A DNA stretch of 64,000 bases from Vallitalea longa. GTDB lineage: Bacteria; Bacillota; Clostridia; Lachnospirales; Vallitaleaceae. Location: the NCBI RefSeq assembly GCF_027923465.1, contig NZ_BRLB01000021.1, positions 1 through 64,000 on the forward strand. Reading direction: 5' to 3'. Position numbers and translations under genes: made by a program. Below, in pieces: positions 28,422 through 37,603 of this stretch (within the stretch, counting starts at the first letter, position 1; every line of letters begins with the position of its first letter). The notes under the pieces are model-generated. The model made no database searches and was not told the origin of the DNA. It worked only from the letters and a program-made list of their open reading frames with translations.

Positions 28422-29612
28422 ATGGTGAAGATGATTAATAAAAAAGACTGTACAGGGTGTCATGCCTGTTATAATATATGTCCACAAAATTGTATTTCTA
28501 TGCAGAGTGATAATGAAGGGTTTCGGTATCCAATTATTGATATGGATAAATGTATTGATTGTGGGTTATGTGATAGAGTGTGTCCAGTTTTAAATTTAGA
28601 AAAAATCCAAAATAAGCCACATGCTTATGCTTGTATAAATAAAGATGAGACAATAAGGATAAAAAGTTCATCTGGAGGGATATTTACTCTAGTGGCCGAA
28701 ATAGTAATTGATAATGGTGGAGTAGTTTTTGGAGTGGGATTCAATGAAAATTTTGAAGTAGAACATAGATATATTGAAACAAAAGAAGAACTAGAAAAAT
28801 TACGTGGATCTAAATATGTACAAAGTAGAATTGGAGATACATTCAAACAAGCAAAAACATTTCTAAGACAAGGAAGAAAAGTTCTATTTACGGGAACACC
28901 TTGTCAGATTGGTGGATTAAAATCATATTTAGGACAAATTTATGATAATTTGATTTGTATTGATATTGTTTGCCATGGAGTACCATCTCCAGATGTTTGG
29001 CATAAGTATATTGAATATCGAGAGGAAAAAGTTGGATTACCAACACAGAGAATCGCTTTCAGAAGTAAGAATGAAGGCTGGAAGCGATTCTCTGTATCAT
29101 TCTTATTTAAGAATAATATAGAGTATCAAAAAACACTTGACAAAGATTATTTTATGAAAGCTTTTTTAAAGAATATTTGTTTGCGTCCATCTTGCTATGA
29201 ATGTAATTTTAAATCGTTAAATAGACAAAGTGATATTACTCTTGCAGACTTTTGGGGTATATGGAACGTATTACCAGAGATGGATGATGATAAAGGAACA
29301 TCACTTATCTTTGTAAATAGTGATATTGGAAAATCTATGATAAAACAGATTAGGCATAAAATTATATATAAGGAAGTGAATATTGAGGAAGCTGTTAAGT
29401 ATAATTCGGCAGCAATAAAATCAGTTGCATATAATACAAAACGAGTAGATTTTTTTAATCATTTAAATGATTATTCTTTTGATAGGTTAGTAATGAAGTA
29501 TTGTTCAGATAAATTATTAATAAGATTAAAAAGAAAAGTTAAATTTATAGTACGTGTTATATTAATAAAAACAGGTTTATTAAGGATTGCTAAAGTTATT
29601 TTAGGTAAGTAG
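28422..29612 (+). CDS. FrhB-like iron-sulfur protein of polysaccharide loci
   Basis: A 396-residue protein related to coenzyme F420 hydrogenase/dehydrogenase beta subunits. Two N-terminal ferredoxin motifs are visible, Cys10/13/16/20 and Cys44/47/50/54. The FrhB N- and C-terminal domains follow, with SSGGIFTLVAEIVIDNGGVVFGVGF, RGSKYVQSRIG, LFTGTPCQIGGLKSYL and CIDIVCHGVPSPDVW. Such proteins are frequent beside pyruvyl transferases in polysaccharide clusters of organisms not known to use F420, and their reaction is not established. ATG is preceded by GAGGGTG. A 253-bp gap separates it from the flippase. Confidence 0.85.
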   Translation: MVKMINKKDCTGCHACYNICPQNCISMQSDNEGFRYPIIDMDKCIDCGLCDRVCPVLNLEKIQNKPHAYACINKDETIRIKSSSGGIFTLVAEIVIDNGGVVFGVGFNENFEVEHRYIETKEELEKLRGSKYVQSRIGDTFKQAKTFLRQGRKVLFTGTPCQIGGLKSYLGQIYDNLICIDIVCHGVPSPDVWHKYIEYREEKVGLPTQRIAFRSKNEGWKRFSVSFLFKNNIEYQKTLDKDYFMKAFLKNICLRPSCYECNFKSLNRQSDITLADFWGIWNVLPEMDDDKGTSLIFVNSDIGKSMIKQIRHKIIYKEVNIEEAVKYNSAAIKSVAYNTKRVDFFNHLNDYSFDRLVMKYCSDKLLIRLKRKVKFIVRVILIKTGLLRIAKVILGK

Positions 29613-29659
29613 AAATAACTATTTTAATAGTTAATTAAAATGAAATGAGGTAGTAAAAG

Positions 29660-30673
29660 ATGAATTCTAAAATTTTAGTTACAGGAGTAGCCGGTTTCAT
29701 AGGATTTCACCTATCATCCTTATTACTTGATTATGATTATCAGGTGATAGGAATTGATAACTTAAATGACTATTACGTCACAAAGATAAAAGAAGACCGT
29801 ATTAAAAATTTACAAAAACACAGTAACTTTATTTTCCACAAAATAGATTTAAAGGACAAGACTACACTAGATAATATCTTCAAAACTTATCATCCAGATT
29901 ATGTAATAAACCTAGCTGCTCAAGCAGGGGTTCGTTATTCTATAGAAAATCCATACGCTTATGTAGATTCAAACTTAATAGGCTTTATGAATATTCTAGA
30001 AGCATGTAGGAATTATCCAGTAAAACATTTACTTTATGCTTCATCAAGTTCAGTTTACGGTGGTAATAAGGTAGCACCATTTTCAACAAATCATAATGTA
30101 GACCATCCAGTAAGTCTTTATGCAGCTACTAAAAAATCAAATGAACTGATGGCACATACATATAGCCATCTTTATGGTATACCAACAACAGGATTAAGAT
30201 TTTTTACTGTATATGGTCCATGGGGTAGACCTGATATGGCTTATTTTTCATTTACCAAAAATATTCTAGCAGGAAAACCAATTAAAGTTTTTAATCATGG
30301 TAAGATGGAAAGAGATTTTACATATATAGATGATATTGTTGAAGGAATATATAAGTTAATAGATAAAATTCCAACAGCTAATAAAGATTGGGATGAAAGT
30401 AGAGATAGTCTAAGTACAAGCTTTGCACCTTACAAAATATATAACATTGGAAATAATAATCCAGTACAATTAATGAGGTTTATTAATGCTCTTGAAAATG
30501 CATTGGGTGTTGAAGCAGAAAAGATATATATGGATATGCAGCCAGGTGATGTATTGAGAACATATGCTGATGTAAGTGATTTAGAGAAAGACATTGACTT
30601 CAGACCAATTACTAGTATTGAGGATGGATTACAGAAGTTTGTAGATTGGTATAGAGATTATTATAAGGTTTAA
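29660..30673 (+). CDS. NAD-dependent epimerase, probable UDP-glucuronate 4-epimerase
   Basis: An extended short-chain dehydrogenase of 337 residues. The Rossmann motif TGVAGFIGFHL is at residues 8-18. The active-site region has SSSSVYGG and the Tyr-x3-Lys pair in LYAATKKSNELMAHTYSHLYG. FFTVYGPWGRPDMAYFSFTK is characteristic of the UDP-glucuronate/UDP-galacturonate epimerase subgroup. UDP-glucose dehydrogenase is encoded immediately downstream, so the pair can make UDP-GlcA and UDP-GalA. GAGGTAG precedes the ATG. A UDP-glucose or UDP-GlcNAc 4-epimerase activity cannot be excluded. Confidence 0.88.
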   Translation: MNSKILVTGVAGFIGFHLSSLLLDYDYQVIGIDNLNDYYVTKIKEDRIKNLQKHSNFIFHKIDLKDKTTLDNIFKTYHPDYVINLAAQAGVRYSIENPYAYVDSNLIGFMNILEACRNYPVKHLLYASSSSVYGGNKVAPFSTNHNVDHPVSLYAATKKSNELMAHTYSHLYGIPTTGLRFFTVYGPWGRPDMAYFSFTKNILAGKPIKVFNHGKMERDFTYIDDIVEGIYKLIDKIPTANKDWDESRDSLSTSFAPYKIYNIGNNNPVQLMRFINALENALGVEAEKIYMDMQPGDVLRTYADVSDLEKDIDFRPITSIEDGLQKFVDWYRDYYKV

Positions 30674-30731
30674 TAATACACCAATCAATTATATATAATT
30701 AACTTATATTAAAATCAAGGGGGCACTTTAA

Positions 30732-31898
30732 ATGAAAATAACTATTGCTGGAACAGGATATGTAGGATTATCCAATGCAATCTTATTAGCACAACATAAT
30801 GAAGTAATGGCATTAGATATTATTAAAGAAAAAGTAGACATGATTAATAATAAAAAATCACCTATTATTGATAAAGAAATTAAAGAATATCTATCAACCA
30901 AAGAATTGAATCTAGTAGCAACAACAGATAATTACGTAGCATTTAAAGATGCTGATTATGTAATTATTTCTACACCTACTAATTATGATCCAGAAAGAAA
31001 CTATTTTAACACAAGAACAGTGGAAGCAGTAATTGCTAATGTGTTATCAATTAATCCAGAAGCAGTTATGGTAATAAAATCAACTGTACCAGTTGGATAT
31101 GTAGAAAAAGTAAAGGCAATGTTTGAAACAGATAATATAATGTTTTCACCAGAATTTTTGCGTGAAGGAAAAGCGTTATATGATAATCTATATCCTTCAA
31201 GAATTATTGTAGGTGAACAATCAGAAAGAGCAAAAGTGTTTGCTAATTTACTTGTAGAAGGTGCCATTAAAAAAGATATTGATGTCCTTTTTACAAATTC
31301 CACAGAAGCAGAGGCAATAAAATTATTCTCTAATACATATCTAGCAATGAGAGTAGCTTATTTTAATGAGCTTGATACATATGCAGAAGTTAGAGAACTT
31401 GATACAAAACAAATAATTGAAGGTGTATGCTTAGACCCTAGAATAGGTAAACATTATAATAATCCATCTTTTGGTTATGGTGGATATTGTTTACCAAAGG
31501 ATACTAAGCAATTACTAGCAAATTATTCTGATGTACCACAAAACATAATGGCAGCAATAGTTGATGCCAATAGAACAAGAAAAGATCATGTAGCTGATAT
31601 GATTATTAAAAGGAAACCTAAAATAGTAGGTATTTATAGGTTAACTATGAAGACTAACTCAGATAATTTTAGGCAATCATCAATACAAGGTGTCATGAAG
31701 AGGATTAAGGCTAAGGGTATTGAAGTAGTTGTATTTGAACCATCACTTAAAGAAGATACTTTTTATAATTCAAAGGTAATCAATGATATAGAAGATTTTA
31801 AAAAAATGAGTGATGTTATTGTAACAAACAGAATGTCTGAGGAAATTAAGGATGTAGAAGATAAAGTATATACTAGGGATTTATATAGCAGAGATTAA
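30732..31898 (+). CDS. ugd: UDP-glucose 6-dehydrogenase
   Basis: Oxidises UDP-glucose to UDP-glucuronate in two NAD-dependent steps. The 388 residues show the Rossmann motif [15 protein letters not shown] (6-20), the central [24 protein letters not shown] and the catalytic cysteine Cys253 in [15 protein letters not shown]. The C-terminal UDP-binding domain starts near residue 290. It resembles the short streptococcal-type enzyme. AAGGGGGC precedes the ATG. It is 58 bp after the epimerase, and a 349-bp gap with a new promoter follows. Confidence 0.94.
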   Translation: MKITIAGTGYVGLSNAILLAQHNEVMALDIIKEKVDMINNKKSPIIDKEIKEYLSTKELNLVATTDNYVAFKDADYVIISTPTNYDPERNYFNTRTVEAVIANVLSINPEAVMVIKSTVPVGYVEKVKAMFETDNIMFSPEFLREGKALYDNLYPSRIIVGEQSERAKVFANLLVEGAIKKDIDVLFTNSTEAEAIKLFSNTYLAMRVAYFNELDTYAEVRELDTKQIIEGVCLDPRIGKHYNNPSFGYGGYCLPKDTKQLLANYSDVPQNIMAAIVDANRTRKDHVADMIIKRKPKIVGIYRLTMKTNSDNFRQSSIQGVMKRIKAKGIEVVVFEPSLKEDTFYNSKVINDIEDFKKMSDVIVTNRMSEEIKDVEDKVYTRDLYSRD

Positions 31899-31955
31899 GT
31901 CGGTATATAATGAAAATTGCAAATCGTGTTTTGATTTTACACACCTCAATTTATA

Positions 31956-31984
31956 TTGACAAAATATACCATTTGGTATATTAT
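31956..31984 (+). promoter_or_regulatory. Promoter with an operator-like palindrome upstream of the EpsC/CapD-like gene
   Basis: TTGACA (31956-31961) and TATTAT (31979-31984) are 17 bp apart. The perfect 20-bp palindrome AATATACCATTTGGTATATT (31963-31982) fills the spacer and overlaps the -10 box. A dimeric repressor bound there would exclude RNA polymerase. No likely cognate regulator lies nearby. Confidence 0.7.
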
Positions 31985-31990
31985 GATAAC

Positions 31991-32247
31991 TGATTACATA
32001 TGACATAATCTAAAGTGTGTCATTATATCGATAGAGAATTAAACAAGCTTTATCAAACAAACTTGAATTATTAATACAAAAAGAAAATTAAGAAGATATT
32101 TTTTAGTATTACTATATGTACATATTTATCATTGGATAATCTTAATTAACTTTTGGTATGTATCTAAAATATTTCGTTTTGTTATGCCTAAATACAGAAT
32201 CGAGTACCGATGTTTTAATAAACTATTACGTTAAAGAGGCGAACTAA
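31991..32247 (+). other. Long untranslated leader of the EpsC/CapD-like gene
   Basis: About 257 bp of AT-rich sequence lies between the predicted transcription start and the start codon. TGACA near the 5' end can pair with TGTCA (in TGACATAATCTAAAGTGTGTCA), and AATTAAGA near 32085 with TCTTAATT near 32145, but both are weak. No ORF or known riboswitch is recognised. A processive antitermination element would be conceivable in this position, but I cannot identify one. Confidence 0.35.
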
Positions 32248-34185
32248 ATGTACAAAAGAATGAGAATTTTATTTTTAATTTCTATGGACATAATATTAAT
32301 TCAACTAGCTTACTTTATTTCAATATACTTAAGATTCGACGGATTCATAGAACAGTATGTCAACATATATTTGTCTAATATTTTTGTAATATCTGCAATA
32401 AAAATATGTGTACTCTATATGTTCAAGTTGTATCAGAGTTTATGGAAATACGCAAGTATAGAAGAATTGTTACAGGTAGTAGGTGGAGTTTTATGTGCAA
32501 ACGGTGCATTTGTAGCCTATATGTATCTGCAACAACAACATTTACCCAGATCAATATATGTAGTTACTACGTTACTAGAGATAATGTTTATTGGTGGAGT
32601 ACGTTTTACATATCGTATGATGAGAAGGGTAAAGAACAGTGAAATTCTATCAAGTAATGAGAGAAAAAGAATAATGATAGTTGGTGCTGGTGATGCTGGT
32701 GTTATGGTTATGAAAGAGATTAGGAATAATGATAACTTTAATGGTAAACCTGTAGCATTAATCGACGATGATGTTACGAAGCAAAGAAAAATAATCAATA
32801 ATGTTCCAGTTTTAGGGCAGAGGCTGGATATAGCTAGTGTAGCATATAAGAAGAAAATAGACGAAATAATAATATGCATACCATCAGCAGATAAAAATAG
32901 TATAAAGAATATAATAGAAGAATGTAAACGTACTAAATGTAAACTAAGGATTCTTCCACGGATAGATAAGATAATAAATGGAAAAGTTAAATTAGGGGAC
33001 ATAAGGGATGTACAGATAGAAGATTTACTTGGAAGAGAAGAAGTCAATCTCAATATTGATGGAATCAATAATTACCTAAAAGGTAAGAAAGTAGTTGTAA
33101 CAGGTGGTGGAGGTTCTATCGGATCAGAGTTATGTAGGCAGATTGCTTCATTTGGTCCACGTGAATTAGTTATTATTGATATATATGAAAATAATGCTTA
33201 TGATCTGCAGAATGAATTGATTAGGAAAAGCAATGTGGAACTACATAATCTATGTGATAGTAAGCAAGTGATGCATAAGGCAAAGATTAGACTTAAGGTA
33301 ATTATAGCATCTGTTAGAGATAAAAAGAGAATTGACAAAATATTTAAAGATATACAACCAGATGTAGTATTTCATGCTGCAGCTCACAAACATGTACCAT
33401 TAATGGAAGACAATCCTACAGAAGCTATCAAAAATAATGTGTTTGGTACTTTGAATGTTGCTCAATGTGCCGATAAATATAATGTGAAGAAGTTTGTTCT
33501 TATCTCTACAGATAAAGCAGTTAATCCAACAAATGTTATGGGAGCCACCAAGAGATTATGTGAATTAGTCATTCAATCAATAGATAAAGTAAGCAAAACA
33601 GAATTTGCTGCTGTTAGATTTGGTAATGTATTAGGAAGTAATGGTAGTGTAATTCCTTTGTTCAAAAAACAAATTGCAGAAGGGGGCCCGCTAACAGTAA
33701 CTCATGAAGATATAATAAGATATTTCATGACTATACCAGAAGCTGCTAGGCTTGTTATTCAAGCTGGTGCATTAGCTAAGGGTGGAGAGATATTTATATT
33801 GGATATGGGTGAACCAGTTAAAATTATGGATTTGGCAAAGGATTTAATAAAATTATCAGGACTAAAGCCTTATACTGATATTCCTATAGAGGTAACAGGA
33901 CTTAGGCCAGGTGAGAAGTTGTATGAAGAATTACTTATGGCAGAAGAAGGAATGACTTCTACTTCTCATAATAAGATATTCATAGGTAGACCTACAGATG
34001 TTGACTACATGAAGTTACTGAATTCTCTTGATGAACTTAAGAACATATTAAATAAAGATAATCATCTTCTAATTAAGAAGAGTTTATCTGACTTAATACC
34101 TACATATAAGATGGAGAATAAGGTTATCAATGGAGAGTTTATGCAGCGTATAGCTGAAAGAGAGATTGCTGCTGCTAAGGGATGA
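32248..34185 (+). CDS. Membrane-bound nucleotide-sugar 4,6-dehydratase/epimerase (EpsC/CapD/WbpM family)
   Basis: A 645-residue protein with four N-terminal membrane helices (about residues 5-120), a first nucleotide-binding domain (MIVGAGDAGVMVMKEI near 142-157) and a catalytic SDR domain. In the latter, VVVTGGGGSIGSELCRQIA begins near residue 281. STDKAVNPTNVMGATKRLCE carries the Asp-Lys-Met features of the inverting/retaining dehydratases that act on UDP-HexNAc. The product would be a 4-keto-6-deoxy sugar for the transaminase at 14532. It is preceded by a separately regulated promoter and begins the distal part of the cluster. Confidence 0.93.
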   Translation: MYKRMRILFLISMDIILIQLAYFISIYLRFDGFIEQYVNIYLSNIFVISAIKICVLYMFKLYQSLWKYASIEELLQVVGGVLCANGAFVAYMYLQQQHLPRSIYVVTTLLEIMFIGGVRFTYRMMRRVKNSEILSSNERKRIMIVGAGDAGVMVMKEIRNNDNFNGKPVALIDDDVTKQRKIINNVPVLGQRLDIASVAYKKKIDEIIICIPSADKNSIKNIIEECKRTKCKLRILPRIDKIINGKVKLGDIRDVQIEDLLGREEVNLNIDGINNYLKGKKVVVTGGGGSIGSELCRQIASFGPRELVIIDIYENNAYDLQNELIRKSNVELHNLCDSKQVMHKAKIRLKVIIASVRDKKRIDKIFKDIQPDVVFHAAAHKHVPLMEDNPTEAIKNNVFGTLNVAQCADKYNVKKFVLISTDKAVNPTNVMGATKRLCELVIQSIDKVSKTEFAAVRFGNVLGSNGSVIPLFKKQIAEGGPLTVTHEDIIRYFMTIPEAARLVIQAGALAKGGEIFILDMGEPVKIMDLAKDLIKLSGLKPYTDIPIEVTGLRPGEKLYEELLMAEEGMTSTSHNKIFIGRPTDVDYMKLLNSLDELKNILNKDNHLLIKKSLSDLIPTYKMENKVINGEFMQRIAEREIAAAKG

Positions 34186-34207
34186 GACTAACTAATTATG
34201 GATTATC

Positions 34208-34253
34208 CTACAGAAAGTATTGTATAATGAAGAATATGATTTCTATTCTGTAG
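34208..34253. repeat. Inverted repeat around a TATAAT before the SLH gene
   Basis: CTACAGAA (34208-34215) is matched by TTCTGTAG (34246-34253), and TATAAT lies at 34223-34228 between the arms. It may be an operator or a weak terminator. No good -35 box is present. Confidence 0.4.
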
Positions 34254-34288
34254 ATATCAATAAAAACATAAGATAAGGAGAGATAAAG

Positions 34289-36778
34289 ATGAAATGTACT
34301 AGTAGTATGAAAAAAATGTTAACACTAGTATTAGCGTTAGTATTAGTAATAACTCCTATTAACGTTAAAGCATCTGAACAATCTGAAGCTGATGAATTTG
34401 TAACAAAATTTGTTAGTGCTGTAACAGGAATGTCAGAAGCTGGTAGAGAAGGAATTGTTAATTCTGTAAAAACATTATTAAAAGCTGACCAAAAGGACGA
34501 TATGAAAACATTATTAAAAGATATGTTTTCTAAATTAGAAGATGGTCAAAGGGAAAGAATTGAAACAAATCTAGAAATATCAGATTCAATGGAAGTTGTA
34601 AATGCTTTAACAGATTATGTATTAGGACAATCTGAATCTGGAGATTTAGATACAGATATACATAATTTAGAAGTGCAACTAGGTCTTGAAGAAGATGAAA
34701 ATGTAGCAAGTTTAACAGAAGCTTTAAAAAGCAGAAAGTTTGGAGAAGAATTAGCTAAAATTGAAGGATTGACTCCAACTAAAGTAAAGGATAGTATAGA
34801 TAAATTAGATACTATATATAAAAATTTATATGGAGCATCTGAATTTGGAACAGACATAGTTAATTTGAACACAAAAACTAATTATATGTCAATAAACAAT
34901 AGTGGATTAAATAGATATTTTGACTATATGAAAAAAGTAGAAATAATTGAAAATCAAGATTCTATCAGAGCGGCTTTTCAACTAGTTATTGATGAATATA
35001 ATGATAACAATAATAGAGTTGCAATCAAGTATATATTAAATGAGTATAATTTAATAAATACTTATTCATCAGGAGATAGTGGAAATAGTGGAAGTAATGG
35101 TGGAGGAAGCCATCCATCATCAGGTGATGATAGTAGTTCAACTCCTGCATCTGACCAAAAATTAGATGAATTAGCTAGCAAATTAGGTAGCGGTAAATTA
35201 TCAGGTGAAGAAGCAGCTTCTAAAGTTGAAGAAATAGTTGACGAATTAGCTGAAAGCTTAGCTGATATTAAAGACCAAGAAGGTGCTTTTACAGCATTAA
35301 AATCTGTATCAGCAGTATTAGGAAGTACAGAAAAAGTTATAGGTAAGTTAAAAGATGCTGATTCTAAAAAAGAAGTTGTTAAACAAATAGAAAAGACATT
35401 AGATAGTACATTAGTAGTATTAGATATGATTGATAATGCTTCAACAGTTAATTTAAAAGCAAAAGCTATTATTGAAGATGTAGCAGGTATCAAAGATGTA
35501 TTAAAAGATGATGTTGCAAGTGTTAAGAAATTAGACAAAGTAGCAGTAAATCTTGCAGAAGTAGCTGTTAGTAAAGCTGGAGCAACAAGAATTGCTACTA
35601 GCAAAGTAAATTTTGCTGGTGGAAAAGCTACAGCTGATTTATCAGAATATAGCTATAAAGCTCAAATTGAAAAAGCAGTAGAAGCAGAAAAACAAATGAC
35701 TAAATTCTTAGCTGATAATAAGATTGATGCAGCTAAAGATTTTGATGTAAAAATGGTATTAGAAGTTCCAACAACTAAAAATACTAAAGAAGTTAATGTA
35801 ACATTACCTGATTTAACAGATGCATTTGTTTCTGTTGATAAAGTAAAAGTTGAATCTGGTGTAGCATCATTTGAACTTAGTGCAGAAACATTTGGTAAGA
35901 AAGAAGCTGCTCAAGTGAAACTTAGTGCTACTAATGTTGATGTAAGTGCATTGACTAGTGCTCAACAACAATCTGTACCTAGTGGAGTAGAAACACTTAT
36001 TGATCTTAATGCTTATACTGATGGTAATAAAGTATCAGAATTCAATAAAGCTGTAGAAGTTGCAGTTCCTTATGAATTAAAAGATGGTGAAGATGCAGAG
36101 AAAGTTTCAGTTTACTTATTAACAGATGAAGGTAAAGTTGAAAAGGCTGCTGGTAAATACGACCCATTAACAGGAAGAATTTCTGTAATGAGAAAACACT
36201 TCAGTAAGTATTTTGTAGCTGCTTCAACAGACAAATTTACTGATTTAGCTGATTACAGTTGGGCTGAAAAACCTATTGAAGTATTAGCTGGTAAAGGTAT
36301 AATTAATGGTATGAGTGAAGGTATCTACGGCCCTTCTTCAAAATTGACAAGAGCTCAATTTGTTGCATTAATAACAAGAATGTATCAATTAGAAGCTAGT
36401 CAAGATTCACCATTTGAAGATGTAGCAGCTGACGCTTGGTATGTTCAAGATGTAGCAGCAGCTTATCAAAATGGTATAATCAATGGAGTATCTGAAACAG
36501 AATTTGCTCCTAACAATACAATAACAAAACAAGAAGCAGCTAAAGTTATCATGAATGTTTTAGAATACTTAGGATACAAAGAAGAAGCTAATAACGATCT
36601 TGTAAAAGATGTATATGCTGACTTCAACAATATCGATTCATGGGCTCAAGGCGCTGTTTCAACAACAGTTAGAGAAGAAATCTTCACTGCACAAAATGGT
36701 GATAATTTCAATCCAAAACAAGAAACAACTAGAGCAGAAGCAGCAGTTATGATTTATAATCTATTCTTAGTAGATTAA
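34289..36778 (+). CDS. SLH-domain surface protein
   Basis: A secreted 829-residue protein. Residues 1-29 form a signal peptide (Lys-rich start, LTLVLALVLVITPI core, cleavage probably after VKA). Two helical regions follow, separated by a Ser/Gly-rich linker near 262-290. The C-terminus carries three SLH repeats at about 648-700, 709-765 and 772-829, visible as WAEKPIEVLAGKGIINGMSE..TRAQF, WYVQDVAAAYQNGIINGVSE..TKQEA and a weaker third copy. SLH domains bind cell-wall polymers, in well-studied cases a pyruvylated secondary polymer. The gene lies inside the polysaccharide cluster and ends at a terminator. The N-terminal function is unknown. Confidence 0.92.
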   Translation: MKCTSSMKKMLTLVLALVLVITPINVKASEQSEADEFVTKFVSAVTGMSEAGREGIVNSVKTLLKADQKDDMKTLLKDMFSKLEDGQRERIETNLEISDSMEVVNALTDYVLGQSESGDLDTDIHNLEVQLGLEEDENVASLTEALKSRKFGEELAKIEGLTPTKVKDSIDKLDTIYKNLYGASEFGTDIVNLNTKTNYMSINNSGLNRYFDYMKKVEIIENQDSIRAAFQLVIDEYNDNNNRVAIKYILNEYNLINTYSSGDSGNSGSNGGGSHPSSGDDSSSTPASDQKLDELASKLGSGKLSGEEAASKVEEIVDELAESLADIKDQEGAFTALKSVSAVLGSTEKVIGKLKDADSKKEVVKQIEKTLDSTLVVLDMIDNASTVNLKAKAIIEDVAGIKDVLKDDVASVKKLDKVAVNLAEVAVSKAGATRIATSKVNFAGGKATADLSEYSYKAQIEKAVEAEKQMTKFLADNKIDAAKDFDVKMVLEVPTTKNTKEVNVTLPDLTDAFVSVDKVKVESGVASFELSAETFGKKEAAQVKLSATNVDVSALTSAQQQSVPSGVETLIDLNAYTDGNKVSEFNKAVEVAVPYELKDGEDAEKVSVYLLTDEGKVEKAAGKYDPLTGRISVMRKHFSKYFVAASTDKFTDLADYSWAEKPIEVLAGKGIINGMSEGIYGPSSKLTRAQFVALITRMYQLEASQDSPFEDVAADAWYVQDVAAAYQNGIINGVSETEFAPNNTITKQEAAKVIMNVLEYLGYKEEANNDLVKDVYADFNNIDSWAQGAVSTTVREEIFTAQNGDNFNPKQETTRAEAAVMIYNLFLVD

Positions 36779-36795
36779 TAGATTGATAATACATT

Positions 36796-36834
36796 TACTA
36801 CCAGCTGCCATTTAATGGTAACTGGTAGTATTTA
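36796..36834 (+). terminator. Terminator after the SLH gene
   Basis: TACTACCAG (36796-36804) pairs with CTGGTAGTA (36822-36830), and CCAT with ATGG inside. TTTAT follows. The structure is strong but the T tract is short, so readthrough into the next genes is possible. Confidence 0.7.
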
Positions 36835-36861
36835 TGAATATAAGGCAAAGGGGTGTATCCA

Positions 36862-37560
36862 ATGAAAAACAAAAAAATCATATTTATTTTATCAGGTACG
36901 CTTATTGCAATATTTATTATTATTGGGATTAATGTTCTTGCATTTAACAAGAAGATACAGACATATGAGGTTGATGAGAATTATATTTCTCAGAATCAGA
37001 TTAAAAATGACGATGAACAATTAGGTAATAAAAACAAAGATATAGATAATAGAGAAGTTGAAAGTTCAAAAGATAATGATTCGGTAGAAGAAATTACTAA
37101 GGATAAAGAGACATCTGATACTAATAAGACCAATGAGCAAGATGGTAGTGATATTAGTAAAGAAGATATAAAAGATGATAAAGCAGATGTTATAGATAGT
37201 ACAAAAAATGATAATGAAGATGTAAAAAAAGAAAATAATGATATTACTCAATCTAGTGATGAAGATAATGCTGATAAATCAGATAAACCTGAAGAAGATT
37301 ATAAGAGTTATACTAATCATGACTGGGTTGACGATAAGATTAATGAAAATAGAGAAGAGATCGCTGATGAGGATTTGGATACTGGATTACTTATTGGTGA
37401 TAAGATAGATGATGATATTGTGTTAGGATATCTGGAAGATGGATTGACTAATGAAGAGAAAGCTGATTTAAAAGAATATTTGAAGATAGTATTGAGTGAT
37501 GCAGAGTACCAAGAGATGAATGTACTATTTGATAGGTATAATTATATGATGGACGAATAA
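36862..37560 (+). CDS. Membrane-anchored acidic low-complexity protein, function unknown
   Basis: I do not recognise this 232-residue protein. Residues 4-26 form one membrane helix with short basic N-terminus, so the rest is probably outside. Residues about 35-165 are a Glu/Asp/Lys/Asn-rich, probably disordered spacer. The last 70 residues look folded (DTGLLIGDKIDDDIVLGYLEDGLTNEE, LKEYLKIVLSDAEYQEMNVLFDRYNYMMDE). ATG 36862 follows AGGGG by 8 nt, while GTG 36853 lies in the ribosome binding site. The gene sits between the SLH gene and the CpsB-like phosphatase, which suggests a surface-assembly role. Confidence 0.8.
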   Translation: MKNKKIIFILSGTLIAIFIIIGINVLAFNKKIQTYEVDENYISQNQIKNDDEQLGNKNKDIDNREVESSKDNDSVEEITKDKETSDTNKTNEQDGSDISKEDIKDDKADVIDSTKNDNEDVKKENNDITQSSDEDNADKSDKPEEDYKSYTNHDWVDDKINENREEIADEDLDTGLLIGDKIDDDIVLGYLEDGLTNEEKADLKEYLKIVLSDAEYQEMNVLFDRYNYMMDE

Positions 37561-37603
37561 AAGAGACTAAAATGTTCCTAAGAATATTTAAGGAGGGATC
37601 TAT

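Noticed and set aside
32517-33068. 183-codon open frame on the - strand inside the EpsC/CapD-type gene
   Set aside because: It is antisense to a clear conserved gene, Ile/Ser/Leu-rich, with no start signals.
35062-35604. 180-codon open frame on the - strand inside the SLH gene
   Set aside because: It is antisense to an Ala/Ser/Lys-rich coding sequence, which naturally leaves a long open opposite frame. It has no ribosome binding site and a low-complexity product.
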